Below are positions 6,481 to 13,831 of a stretch of 19,042 nt of DNA, in pieces. The notes under the pieces were generated by a model. It made no database searches. It was not told the origin of the DNA and was given only the letters and a program-made list of their open reading frames with translations. This DNA is from Campylobacterota bacterium (GTDB taxonomy: Bacteria > Campylobacterota > Campylobacteria > Campylobacterales > Sulfurovaceae), in assembly GCA_003646505.1 (NCBI GenBank), contig QMKT01000011.1, positions 1 through 19,042 on the forward strand. Reading direction: 5' to 3'. The translations under genes were made by a program, and so were the position numbers. Within the stretch, counting starts at the first letter, position 1, and each line of letters opens with the position of its first letter.

Positions 6481-6910
6481 AAAGTTTAAATTCCTCTTAT
6501 TAACCTTTTCATAACCAAAATTTATCTAATTATGTTCAGTATATTAAAATGTATGAAAGGCAATTAAATTTGGAGCTATGAAGATACCTCGCACCCTTGG
6601 GTCGAGAGCTTCATTATATAAACTTCTAGAAAGGGACTATACATTTTAACCAACCTTAAACCAAATTATCAAGCCCTTATATACGGGGTTTTCCTGTTTA
6701 ATGTTTGTGTCCTATATAAGAATAGTTAAACATAAATGACTAGAAAACATTGGATTTCAAAACCTTATAAAATATATAATTTTATAACGTTTTCTGTGGG
6801 CACAAAATATTCACTGTAGCTGTAAATAGTTTTTCAAAGAATGCCCATTATGTTAATCACCAAAACTCGACCAGAACGAACGTTTAAGTTTAAACCCATT
6901 TTTAACAACC
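6481..6910. other. 430-bp non-coding structured region between lipoprotein and toxin genes
   Basis: No credible coding frame is seen. The region holds an interrupted hairpin, ATGAAG/CTTCAT enclosing CTCG/CGAG and ACCC/GGGT (6578-6614). It also holds an 8-bp inverted repeat CTTATATA/TATATAAG (6676-6683 / 6713-6720), the right copy of the composite repeat (6763-6795), and a GTGGGCA/TGCCCAT pair (near 6796-6802 and 6842-6848). The spacing and repeats suggest remnants of recombination or an undescribed RNA rather than a normal promoter region. Confidence 0.5.
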
Positions 6911-6918
6911 TTAAACCA
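6643..6918. repeat. Near-identical 21-bp direct repeats 255 bp apart
   Basis: ATTTTAACCAACCTTAAACCA ending at 6663 and a copy ending at 6918 differ only by one shifted base in the T/AC tract. The 12-bp core AACCTTAAACCA is identical (6652-6663 and 6907-6918). The right copy overlaps the last codons and stop of the mazF-like gene. Confidence 0.6.
6763..6795. repeat. Right copy of composite repeat flanking the lipoprotein unit
   Basis: CCTTATAAAATAT (6763-6775) and ATTTTATAACGTTTTCT (6779-6795) are identical to the blocks at 5361-5373 and 5387-5403. The right copy lacks the matching inverted arm that follows the left copy. Confidence 0.75.
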
Positions 6919-7252
6919 TATTTAAAACTATCTTCATCGCATGAAGAAGTCTCAAGTAGGTTTCTTCATCCAATACACCTATCCTTTTGATAATGCGTGT
7001 ATCAGATACAGAACGAATGTTAAGTGCATCTGCTGTTGATTTTTTAGCTAAACCATTTTCAAGTGTAACGTCTATGGGTATGAGCCAACTTTTATTGTTA
7101 TGGATATCTTTATGCCCTATTAGTGGAACTACGACCTTTAAGGGTAAAATGCCAACATCATCGTTACTGACGATAATACAAGGTCTTGCTTTTTTTGTTT
7201 CTGCACCTTTAGTTGGATTTAAGTCCACTAAGTAAATATCTCTAGTAGTCAT
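6911..7252 (-). CDS. MazF/PemK-family endoribonuclease toxin
   Basis: Predicted sequence-specific mRNA interferase of a type II toxin-antitoxin system. The 113-residue length and the fold signatures fit: RDIYLVDLNPTKGAETKKARPCIIVSND (4-31), with the conserved PTKG-(S/A)E loop and the RP that begins the next strand, then VVPLIG, then STADALNIRSVSDTRI (72-87), the equivalent of the SxADxxQIRxxxxxRI motif. The catalytic Arg and Ser/Thr candidates are R23 and S72/T73. The residue before DIY is Arg instead of the usual Gly. The start overlaps the upstream antitoxin by 11 nt, so translation is probably coupled. The stop lies inside a 21-bp repeat shared with 6643-6663. Confidence 0.9.
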   Translation of the reverse strand: MTTRDIYLVDLNPTKGAETKKARPCIIVSNDDVGILPLKVVVPLIGHKDIHNNKSWLIPIDVTLENGLAKKSTADALNIRSVSDTRIIKRIGVLDEETYLRLLHAMKIVLNMV

Positions 7253-7505
7253 TTATATCTTCTTCAAATTCTATAAGTTCTTGCAACTCTTTGTTTTGTT
7301 GGTATTCCTCTAGCATCAAAGTCGCTTCTTTTCGAAGCTGCTCTCTCTTCTTTTTTGCTACATACTCAGCTATAGCTATTTGATAAATAGAGTTCATGGA
7401 GATATGAAGTGTCTCTTTTAGTTGCACAACTTCATCTTTTAATATTTGAGGTAATACTACTGTTACTTTTTCCACAGGTGACTTCTCTTGGTTACTTAAT
7501 ACCAT
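7242..7505 (-). CDS. Ribbon-helix-helix antitoxin partner of the MazF-like toxin
   Basis: Predicted DNA-binding antitoxin of 87 residues. Residues 13-50 show the ribbon-helix-helix pattern: a strand KVTVVLP, then helix ILKDEVVQLKETL, then the ISMNSIYQIAIAEYV helix. The C-terminal half (51-87) is charged and helical, ending in an acidic tail, the part that usually wraps the toxin. AGGAG lies about 7 bases before the ATG. It is first in the two-gene operon, behind a consensus promoter. Such antitoxins normally repress their own promoter, which the adjacent dyads would allow. Confidence 0.85.
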   Translation of the reverse strand: MVLSNQEKSPVEKVTVVLPQILKDEVVQLKETLHISMNSIYQIAIAEYVAKKKREQLRKEATLMLEEYQQNKELQELIEFEEDINDY

Positions 7506-7531
7506 AATAATACTCCTGCACTTTTAACCAT

Positions 7532-7560
7532 ATTATAACAAAGGTATAAAAAGATGTCAA
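7532..7560 (-). promoter_or_regulatory. Consensus sigma-70 promoter of the toxin-antitoxin operon
   Basis: On the minus strand TTGACA (7560-7555), a 17-bp spacer and TATAAT (7537-7532) match the sigma-70 consensus at every position. A -35 this good is unusual for Campylobacterota, whose promoters mostly lack one. The start point would lie near 7525, with AGGAG shortly downstream. Confidence 0.85.
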
Positions 7561-7566
7561 GATAGT

Positions 7567-7584
7567 ATTTATCCTATGATAAAT
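7567..7584. repeat. 7-bp inverted repeat between the toxin-antitoxin and tatB promoters
   Basis: ATTTATC (7567-7573), CTAT, GATAAAT (7578-7584) form a compact dyad just upstream of the antitoxin -35. A second overlapping dyad is ATCCTA (7571-7576) with TAGGAT (7603-7608). It is a candidate operator, with no direct evidence of what binds. Confidence 0.4.
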
Positions 7585-7615
7585 CACTACTACTCTACAT
7601 TTTAGGATAATTTGC

Positions 7616-7621
7616 TAAAAT
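7616..7621 (+). promoter_or_regulatory. Putative tatB operon -10 box
   Basis: TAAAAT at 7616-7621 lies 28 bp before the tatB ATG, and AAGGT near 7640 serves as Shine-Dalgarno. No clear -35 box. The placement next to the toxin-antitoxin module suggests the module inserted just upstream of the original tat promoter. Confidence 0.4.
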
Positions 7622-7648
7622 ACAACAATTAAAAATATAAGGTACACT

Positions 7649-8134
7649 ATGTTTGGCATCGGCTTTACTGAGTTAATTCTCATTTCTATTATCGCTATAC
7701 TCTTTTTGGGACCGGATAAACTACCTCAAACCATGGTGGAGATCGCCAAGTTTATCAAAAGTGTTAAGAAGACTGTTGGGGATGCAAAAAGTTCTCTTGA
7801 AGAAGAGCTGAAAGTTGCAGACCTTAAGGATGAAGCCTTAAGTTACAAAAAACAACTTGATGATGCTACCTCAGAACTGAAAAATTTTAAAAATATTGAC
7901 TTTGATGATTTTGATGATGTCTCTTATGATGATGAAATCTCAACAAAATCATCTAAAAAACTCGCAAAACAGCCTAAAGAAAAAAAGAAAAAAGAAGTAG
8001 AAAAAGAAGAAGAACCACTTGCTACACAGGTTGAACCCCAAAATGACGTAGTCACGTTTAAGAAAAAACCAAAAGAAAAAAACAAAGAAGAAGAGAGTGA
8101 TGAAAAAACAGACACACCCAAAGATGATGCATAA
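7649..8134 (+). CDS. tatB: Sec-independent translocase component TatB
   Basis: Forms the substrate receptor with TatC for export of folded proteins. The N-terminal MFGIGFTELILISIIAILFLGPDKLP contains the TatB membrane helix (about 5-20), the conserved Glu8 and the Gly-Pro hinge (21-22). An amphipathic helix follows (23-60), then a long charged tail rich in Lys and Glu (about 100-161). TatB rather than TatA is indicated by Glu8, length (161) and position before tatC. The stop and the tatC ATG share one base (TAATG), so the two are translationally coupled. Confidence 0.9.
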   Translation: MFGIGFTELILISIIAILFLGPDKLPQTMVEIAKFIKSVKKTVGDAKSSLEEELKVADLKDEALSYKKQLDDATSELKNFKNIDFDDFDDVSYDDEISTKSSKKLAKQPKEKKKKEVEKEEEPLATQVEPQNDVVTFKKKPKEKNKEEESDEKTDTPKDDA

Positions 8135-8934
8135 TGTTTAGTGAACTTAGACCTCATCTTGTTGAGTTACGAAAAAGACTGGGACTTTCTGTTCTCTCCA
8201 TATTTATCGGTTTTATCATCGCCTTTATATTTCATGAGATCCTATTGGAGTGGATCACTGCACCGCTTAATGAAGCATTGGAACAAGTGGCACACCTCTC
8301 GCAAAAAGCGGCTGACGGTATGGTCACAACGCATCAAGTGGGTGGTGCTTTTTTTGTTGCCCTCAAAGTTTCATTCTTTGCAGGACTCTTAGCTGCGCTT
8401 CCTTTTATCTTATATCAACTCTGGCTCTTTGTCGCTCCAGGCTTATATAGCAATGAGAAAAAAATGGTTATTCCTTTTGTTGCAGGCGGTACAATCATGT
8501 TCGCTGTAGGTGTTTTGTTTGCCTACTATGTGGTTACGCCCTTTGGATTTCAGTTCCTTATTACCTTTGGTTCTTTTCTCTATACTCCTCTGATCAATAT
8601 CGAAGACTATGTTGGCTTCTTTACCAAGATCATGATGGGGTTTGGTATTGCTTTTGAACTTCCTGTCTTTGCTTACTTCTTAGCCCTTCTTGGACTTGTC
8701 ACGGACAAAACACTTAAAGATTTTTTCAAGTATGCTGTTCTCATCATCTTTGTTGTTGCTGCACTTTTGACACCACCGGATGTACTGACACAACTTCTTA
8801 TGGCAGCACCGCTTATTTTACTCTATGGTGCTTCTATCCTCATCGTACGTGCAGTGAATCCGCATAAAGAAGAAGATGATGATGAAGATGAAGACGAAAC
8901 AGTTGACGAAGAAGAAAATAAAGATTCAAACTGA
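8134..8934 (+). CDS. tatC: Sec-independent translocase channel component TatC
   Basis: Polytopic inner-membrane protein that recognises twin-arginine signal peptides. The cytosolic N-terminus HLVELRKRL is the family hallmark. Six membrane segments are apparent, at about residues 17-35, 72-97, 110-132, 155-180, 190-208 and 212-230. The first cytosolic loop carries LYQLWLFVAPGLYSNEKK, containing the conserved Phe, Pro-Gly-Leu-Tyr and Glu of the signal-peptide binding site. The C-terminus is an unusually long run of Asp and Glu (about 246-266). Length is 266 against about 250 usually. It lies between tatB and queA. Confidence 0.95.
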   Translation: MFSELRPHLVELRKRLGLSVLSIFIGFIIAFIFHEILLEWITAPLNEALEQVAHLSQKAADGMVTTHQVGGAFFVALKVSFFAGLLAALPFILYQLWLFVAPGLYSNEKKMVIPFVAGGTIMFAVGVLFAYYVVTPFGFQFLITFGSFLYTPLINIEDYVGFFTKIMMGFGIAFELPVFAYFLALLGLVTDKTLKDFFKYAVLIIFVVAALLTPPDVLTQLLMAAPLILLYGASILIVRAVNPHKEEDDDEDEDETVDEEENKDSN

Positions 8935-8942
8935 TCTCTTCT

Positions 8943-9980
8943 ATGAATCCTGAGCTACTCACTAAAAATTACGACTATGCACTCCCTGAGGGGTTCATAG
9001 CAACCACGCCAGTCCATCCCAGAGACCAGGCTAAACTTTTAGTCTATGACAGAAAAACAGATACCGTTACCCACACTACCTTTGAACATCTCTTAAAGTT
9101 TATACCCAAAGAATGTGATATTTTCCTCAATGATACCCGTGTTATCAAAGCACGTATTTTTGGACATAAAAGATCCGTAGACCAAAATGCCGGAAGAAAA
9201 GTAGAACTTCTTTTTAACAAACCTCTCGATGCACACCACTATCTTGCACTCATCAGAGGCAAGGTCAAAATAGGAACAGAACTCTTATTTGACAATGATC
9301 TTATAGCAACCGTTACAAGCTTAAATGATGACGGATCACGTATTGTTACCTTTGCGCATAAAGGTAAAGAGATACGTTTTGAAGACCTCGTCCTTCTTTT
9401 AGATACCATCGGGCACATCCCTTTACCCCCTTATATGCAAAGAGAAGACAATAAAGAAGATGAAACAGATTACCAGACACTCTTTGCCAAAAATGCCGGT
9501 GCTGTGGCTGCACCTACTGCATCTTTGCACTTCACACCTGAACTTTTTGAAGCATTGCAACACAGACACAAAACACATAAGGTAACACTGCATGTCGGTG
9601 CAGGAACATTTAAACCTGTTGAAGCAGAGGAGATCCTAGATCATCCTATGCACTCTGAATATTTTGATATTCCTGAAACATCTGCCAAAATATTAGACAG
9701 TGACACCCCTCTTTTAGCCATAGGCACAACGGTAACAAGAACACTTGAATATTATGTAAGAACAGGCAAAACACAAGGAGAATGTGATCTCTTTTTAAAT
9801 CCAAACAATCCACCCCAAAGAGTCACCCATTTACTCACAAATTTCCATTTACCTAAAAGTACACTTATTATGCTTGTCAGCGCTTTCATTGGAAGAGAAA
9901 AAACGTTACACTTATATAAAGAGGCCATAGAGAAAGAATATAGGTTTTTTTCTTATGGTGACGCAATGCTCATACTTTAA
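8943..9980 (+). CDS. queA: S-adenosylmethionine:tRNA ribosyltransferase-isomerase
   Basis: Converts 7-aminomethyl-deazaguanine in tRNA to epoxyqueuosine in queuosine biosynthesis, using the ribosyl group of SAM. Family motifs are DYALPEGFIATTPVHPRDQAKLL (11-33), FLNDTRVIKARIFG (61-74), APTASLHFTPEL (190-201), LHVGAGTFKPV (216-226), GTTVTRTLE (261-269), TNFHLPKSTLIMLVSAF (299-315) and YRFFSYGDAMLI (333-344). The length (345) is normal. It begins 8 nt after tatC with no clear Shine-Dalgarno, so it probably depends on readthrough translation. The tatC-queA linkage is, to my knowledge, conserved in Campylobacter. Confidence 0.95.
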   Translation: MNPELLTKNYDYALPEGFIATTPVHPRDQAKLLVYDRKTDTVTHTTFEHLLKFIPKECDIFLNDTRVIKARIFGHKRSVDQNAGRKVELLFNKPLDAHHYLALIRGKVKIGTELLFDNDLIATVTSLNDDGSRIVTFAHKGKEIRFEDLVLLLDTIGHIPLPPYMQREDNKEDETDYQTLFAKNAGAVAAPTASLHFTPELFEALQHRHKTHKVTLHVGAGTFKPVEAEEILDHPMHSEYFDIPETSAKILDSDTPLLAIGTTVTRTLEYYVRTGKTQGECDLFLNPNNPPQRVTHLLTNFHLPKSTLIMLVSAFIGREKTLHLYKEAIEKEYRFFSYGDAMLIL

Positions 9981-9991
9981 AAAGGTGTATC

Positions 9992-10612
9992 TTGAGATAT
10001 ATTTTATACTTCATATCAACCCTGTTTTTCTTCACAGGATGTGGCGATCCAAAACCCTACAGCTATCCAAATTATGACATCATCAAACCTAAAAAAACCT
10101 GTAAGCCAAACAGAAAAAATATCCAAGAACTGTTGAGTTCTTACCTTGGAAAACCTTATGTATGGGCGGAAGAAGGACCTCATGCCTTTGACTGTTCCGG
10201 ACTCACCTATAACATTTACGGGTCAATGGGCATAGATATTCCCCGTGTAGCAAGAGAACAGGCAAAAGTGGGTAAAAATGTAAAATTTAAAAATCTTCAT
10301 TATGGAGATCTCATCTTCTTTGGTTCTACCAACAAAAGAAGTAAGCGTATCAATCATGTGGGTATGTATCTTGGTGACGGTTGGTTTGCACATGCCAGCT
10401 CTAAACAAAGAAAGGTGACCATTTCTCACTTTAAAAAAGAACCTGTTTATCGCAAAAGAATGAAAGTATGTAAACGTTACCTCAGTGAAGATGAACGCGC
10501 GAAGTATATGAATTGTGATGTACCTCTTAGGGAAATGCCAACTACTACTTTACGCCATACATCACCTTGGAAAACAGGTATGAAATTACCTAAAAAAGCT
10601 GTGCCTAGCTAG
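9992..10612 (+). CDS. NlpC/P60 peptidoglycan hydrolase lipoprotein
   Basis: Predicted lipid-anchored endopeptidase cleaving stem peptides in peptidoglycan. A short signal sequence ends in FTGC with lipobox Cys17. The NlpC/P60 domain spans about 45-150. The catalytic Cys68 is in FDCSGLTY, His122 in INHVGMYLG, and the third polar residue is probably His134 in WFAHASS. The start is TTG, supported by AAAGGTG five bases upstream and by the signal peptide starting there. ATG alternatives would remove the lipoprotein signal. It lies 11 nt after queA and 1 nt before a paralogue of the same architecture, so it is part of the tat operon and half of a tandem duplication. Confidence 0.88.
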   Translation: MRYILYFISTLFFFTGCGDPKPYSYPNYDIIKPKKTCKPNRKNIQELLSSYLGKPYVWAEEGPHAFDCSGLTYNIYGSMGIDIPRVAREQAKVGKNVKFKNLHYGDLIFFGSTNKRSKRINHVGMYLGDGWFAHASSKQRKVTISHFKKEPVYRKRMKVCKRYLSEDERAKYMNCDVPLREMPTTTLRHTSPWKTGMKLPKKAVPS

Positions 10613-10613
10613 A

Positions 10614-11489
10614 ATGTTACCATTCAATACGACTGCAAATATTGTCACTGTATTAACCCTTGGGACACTGTTTATCCATGGATGTAAGCCACCGCATCAT
10701 CCTTCAAATCCAAATTATGCCATTATAAAGCCTGCTGTAAAATATGATCCAAGTACAAAGAGTCTTGATAAAATGGTAAAAAAGCTTCAAGGTCAACCCT
10801 ATGTATGGGCAGAAGAAGGACCAAATAACTTTGACTGTTCCGGATTCACTTACTATATGTATGGAAGTATGGGTATTGAGATTCCCCGTGTGGCAAGAGA
10901 ACAGGCTAAAAATGGGAAAGAGATCAAGATGAATGAGTTGATCTATGGTGATCTCATTTTCTTTGATACCGAACTACGACGAAGAGGTCGCATCACTCAT
11001 GTGGGTATGTATCTTGGTAACGGTTGGTTTACTCACGCAAGTACAACCAAATATGAAATTGTTTATTCCAATCTTAACACTTCAACCTATTACAAAAAAA
11101 GATTACGCATCTGTCGAAGATACCTACCTGAAAGTCAGACAAAAATCGCGAGAAATGATAAACAAAAACCATGGGAAACAAAAGAAAATATTAAGATCAA
11201 ATCAACACCTGTCACAGCAGCAAAAACGTCTCTTAGAGTCTCCAAAAAGAATACATTGGGTAACTTCTATGTTCAAGTGGGTTCTTTTACAGGAAAACCA
11301 AAAGAAGCCCTGCTCTATAAGATCACGCGGGCAGGATATCACTATCATATCATTGAGTTTCCTATCAACGGCAAGCAGATCTCAAAACTACTTATAGGAC
11401 CTTATAAACAAAGGTCTGATGCTGTGATACTTTTGAAAAAAGTAAAAAAGACCATACAAAAAGATGCGTTTATCGCAGAGATACGTTAA
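10614..11489 (+). CDS. NlpC/P60 lipoprotein with C-terminal SPOR domain
   Basis: Paralogue of the preceding gene. The signal sequence ends in FIHGC with lipobox Cys24. The catalytic domain spans about 55-165, with Cys75 in FDCSGFTY, His129 in ITHVGMYLG and His141 in WFTHAS. Both paralogues carry a PNY(D/A)IIKP segment between the lipid anchor and the domain. A linker (175-213) rich in Lys and Thr leads to a SPOR domain (216-291: FYVQVGSF, KLLIGPY). SPOR domains bind peptidoglycan stripped of stem peptides, typically at division sites. This copy is therefore probably targeted to the septum, while the first lacks the domain. It is the last gene of the operon and ends 3 nt from the convergent kinase gene. 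Confidence 0.88.
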   Translation: MLPFNTTANIVTVLTLGTLFIHGCKPPHHPSNPNYAIIKPAVKYDPSTKSLDKMVKKLQGQPYVWAEEGPNNFDCSGFTYYMYGSMGIEIPRVAREQAKNGKEIKMNELIYGDLIFFDTELRRRGRITHVGMYLGNGWFTHASTTKYEIVYSNLNTSTYYKKRLRICRRYLPESQTKIARNDKQKPWETKENIKIKSTPVTAAKTSLRVSKKNTLGNFYVQVGSFTGKPKEALLYKITRAGYHYHIIEFPINGKQISKLLIGPYKQRSDAVILLKKVKKTIQKDAFIAEIR

Positions 11490-11492
11490 CAC

Positions 11493-13667
11493 TTATGCAG
11501 CGGCTTCGATATATTTAGTGATCGATTTATTGAGTGTTTGTATCTCAAAGATATATTTCTCTTTATAATTAACAAGCAAGTCATATTTTTTATACAATAA
11601 CTGTTGCAGTATATCTGTCACAAGGTGATGCATATCTTCTGCACCTATAGACCCCGTCAGTCCTCTCATATCCAAACATAACATCTTGGCTTGTTCAAAA
11701 CGTTGTTCTCGTATGAGTTTTACAAAAATATCATCGCTTGTACCATAAGCCTCCGAAAACTCTTTAAGGACTTCAAGATACAAAGTTTCACTGTTATTTG
11801 AATGTTTAATACCTTTATCAATATTGATACCTTTATATGAGATGACCTTCTTGGGATGAGTGATCTTTTTAATTGTTTTCTTGACTGGTTCATAAGTGAG
11901 GTACATTGCCAATGCTGTATAGAGTTTTCCTATATTCAACGGTTTAGATAAAAATGCATTAATACCTGCTTGGAACATTTTTTGGATTTCACTGTCTAAC
12001 ACCAAGGCGGTAAAGGCAACAATAGGCAACATATCATATTTACTGTCAAGACGGATCATTTGTGTTGCCGTATATCCATCCATAATAGGCATATTGATAT
12101 CCATCAATACGATATCAAATTCTATCTTACTCTCTTTGACAATATCAACCGCCTCCTGACCATTATTAGCAATGGTAATATGCATACCTGAAAGATGTAA
12201 TAATGTAGTAAGTACTTTTTGATTGATAAGATTATCTTCGACTATCAAAATATTTTTTCCTGAAAAATCTTTAAATTTTTCTCTTGTGACCCCTTTTGTC
12301 TCCAGCATATGTGTTTTATGGATCTTTACCTTTGGGGTGTCATTTTTCTCTTCATCTACAGTATAGGAAGATTCCTTGATATCATACAAATTTATTATCA
12401 TTTCAAAGATACGTTCCTGGTTTAATGGTTTAAAAAGATGAATGTCTATCACATCATCTACAGAACTTTTTTTATCTGCCTGCAGTAAAGCATTCAGTGC
12501 GATGACCTTCAATTCTTTTCCCATTTTTATCTTAGACAGATACTCAATCAACCTTACATTAAACAGACTCTCATGTAAGACAACAATGTCAAAAGAACTG
12601 AGGTTAGGCATATTTTTCATAAATTCTTCTTGAGAAAGAACCTTCACTTCATGTCTGAAGTAAGCAAACATTTTCTTAATGGCCAAAGCAGAATTATAAT
12701 TACTGTCCACAATAAAAACTTTTTTCTCTATGAGTATTTTATCGGGCAGTCTGTACATTCTTTTGTTTTGTCTTTTAACAGTTACAAAAGGTAAAGAAAG
12801 TGTAAACGAACTTCCTCTGCCTTCAGAGCTATGCACAGAAAGCTCTCCATTCATCATACCCACTAATTCATTGGCAACAAAAAGTCCCAGCCCTATATAT
12901 GCTCCTGTCACTTCATCATAATAAGGAACAAACAACTTATCTAAAGCCTCAGGCATGAGCCCTTTACTTATGTCAGTGAACAAGAATTGCAGTTCAATTC
13001 TCTCTTCAAAAGTATCAAACATTGAAATTTCCAACTTCACCTCTTCCACATCTCCTTGATCCATTAAATGTGCAAGAATACTGTCAAGTATTTGTCCCAA
13101 ATGCAGTGAATCTCCAATGATACGGCGTGGAATGTTTTTATCTATATCAAAAATAAGTTCTGTACTGCTTCCAGCAAATTGAGAACACAGTGACCCAGAT
13201 ACTTCGTTGAGTACATTGTTAATATTGAACTCTTCATTAATGATCTCAACTTTTTTTGACTTTAACCTGAGAAAATCGATCAGATCATTGGTGACATCCA
13301 AAAGTCTATTTTCGACATTAGTAAGGATTTCATCTTTATTTTTAAACGGTTTAGATGTTTTTGCCAAAGAGCTTTGACTTTTTTCAAGTGCCTGTTTTGC
13401 AACATTATGAATATTTTCACTCATGTTTGTGAGGAGTATAGTCTGATTTTTTTCCATCTCTAGTTGCTTGTCAAACAAGGCTTGGTGTAAATTCTGTACC
13501 TTACGTGCCTGATAAGAAGAGACAAAAAGAATCACGATACCTACAATAGCTAAAGTGAAAAGTGCCGCCCATATCCAAAAAGCATCTGCCTTTGCCATTT
13601 CTCCTGCCTGAGCAGTATTTACCATACCCAAGCCTATGAAAATCGTACCAGTTTTATTTAAATCCAT
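11493..13667 (-). CDS. Hybrid sensor histidine kinase with degenerate catalytic sites
   Basis: Membrane hybrid kinase homologue of 724 residues. In order: a signal-anchor region with one membrane helix (29-51), coiled-coil/DHp (58-140), HATPase-like domain (145-295), receiver 1 (315-428), receiver 2 (471-590), HPt-like domain (about 622-720). There is no large sensory domain. Key residues are mostly lost. The DHp motif NMS-H-E becomes NMS-E84-N. The N-box Asn becomes His200. G1 reads D232-ISKG, while G2 (GLGLF) survives. Receiver 1 has His365 instead of the phospho-Asp, though Lys413 remains. In the HPt motif LDMRGLTGSIGA, Leu665 replaces the phospho-His. Receiver 2 is intact: E477/D478, D523, T553, K575. 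AAGGTAA precedes the ATG. It is monocistronic and convergent with the NlpC genes. It probably acts as a scaffold or a receiver phosphorylated by another kinase. Confidence 0.85.
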   Translation of the reverse strand: MDLNKTGTIFIGLGMVNTAQAGEMAKADAFWIWAALFTLAIVGIVILFVSSYQARKVQNLHQALFDKQLEMEKNQTILLTNMSENIHNVAKQALEKSQSSLAKTSKPFKNKDEILTNVENRLLDVTNDLIDFLRLKSKKVEIINEEFNINNVLNEVSGSLCSQFAGSSTELIFDIDKNIPRRIIGDSLHLGQILDSILAHLMDQGDVEEVKLEISMFDTFEERIELQFLFTDISKGLMPEALDKLFVPYYDEVTGAYIGLGLFVANELVGMMNGELSVHSSEGRGSSFTLSLPFVTVKRQNKRMYRLPDKILIEKKVFIVDSNYNSALAIKKMFAYFRHEVKVLSQEEFMKNMPNLSSFDIVVLHESLFNVRLIEYLSKIKMGKELKVIALNALLQADKKSSVDDVIDIHLFKPLNQERIFEMIINLYDIKESSYTVDEEKNDTPKVKIHKTHMLETKGVTREKFKDFSGKNILIVEDNLINQKVLTTLLHLSGMHITIANNGQEAVDIVKESKIEFDIVLMDINMPIMDGYTATQMIRLDSKYDMLPIVAFTALVLDSEIQKMFQAGINAFLSKPLNIGKLYTALAMYLTYEPVKKTIKKITHPKKVISYKGINIDKGIKHSNNSETLYLEVLKEFSEAYGTSDDIFVKLIREQRFEQAKMLCLDMRGLTGSIGAEDMHHLVTDILQQLLYKKYDLLVNYKEKYIFEIQTLNKSITKYIEAAA

Positions 13668-13805
13668 AATAGTATTACCTTATTTTTTATAAACTAATAT
13701 TCTTCATTATGACATTTCCCTTCTATAATTCTATCAAAGGATTTTATTTTTTTACTTACTTTTCTCACTTTTGTTAGTATAAAAGTTTATTCTATTCATT
13801 GAAAC

Positions 13806-13830
13806 AGTGAAAATTTGGCTACAATTTCAC
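13806..13830 (+). promoter_or_regulatory. Hairpin and -10-like box directly before ruvX
   Basis: AGTGAAAATT (13806-13815) pairs with AATTTCACT (13822-13830) with one bulged A, ending one base before the ATG at 13832. TACAAT (13820-13825) lies inside it and, with TTGAAA at 13799-13804, could be a promoter giving an almost leaderless mRNA. Alternatively a TATAAA at 13779 would give a leader containing this hairpin. No Shine-Dalgarno is visible in either case. Confidence 0.45.
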
Positions 13831-13831
13831 T

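Noticed and set aside
5387..6860. Integron attC sites flanking a gene cassette
   Set aside because: TTATAAC/GTTATAA ends and inverted arms loosely resemble attC, and toxin-antitoxin genes are common cassettes. However, the GTTRRRY core is not matched, L-box pairing is poor, gene orientations differ and no integrase is visible.
10945..11397. 150-codon open frame within the second NlpC/P60 gene
   Set aside because: Out-of-frame shadow; the catalytic motifs and SPOR domain are in the annotated frame.
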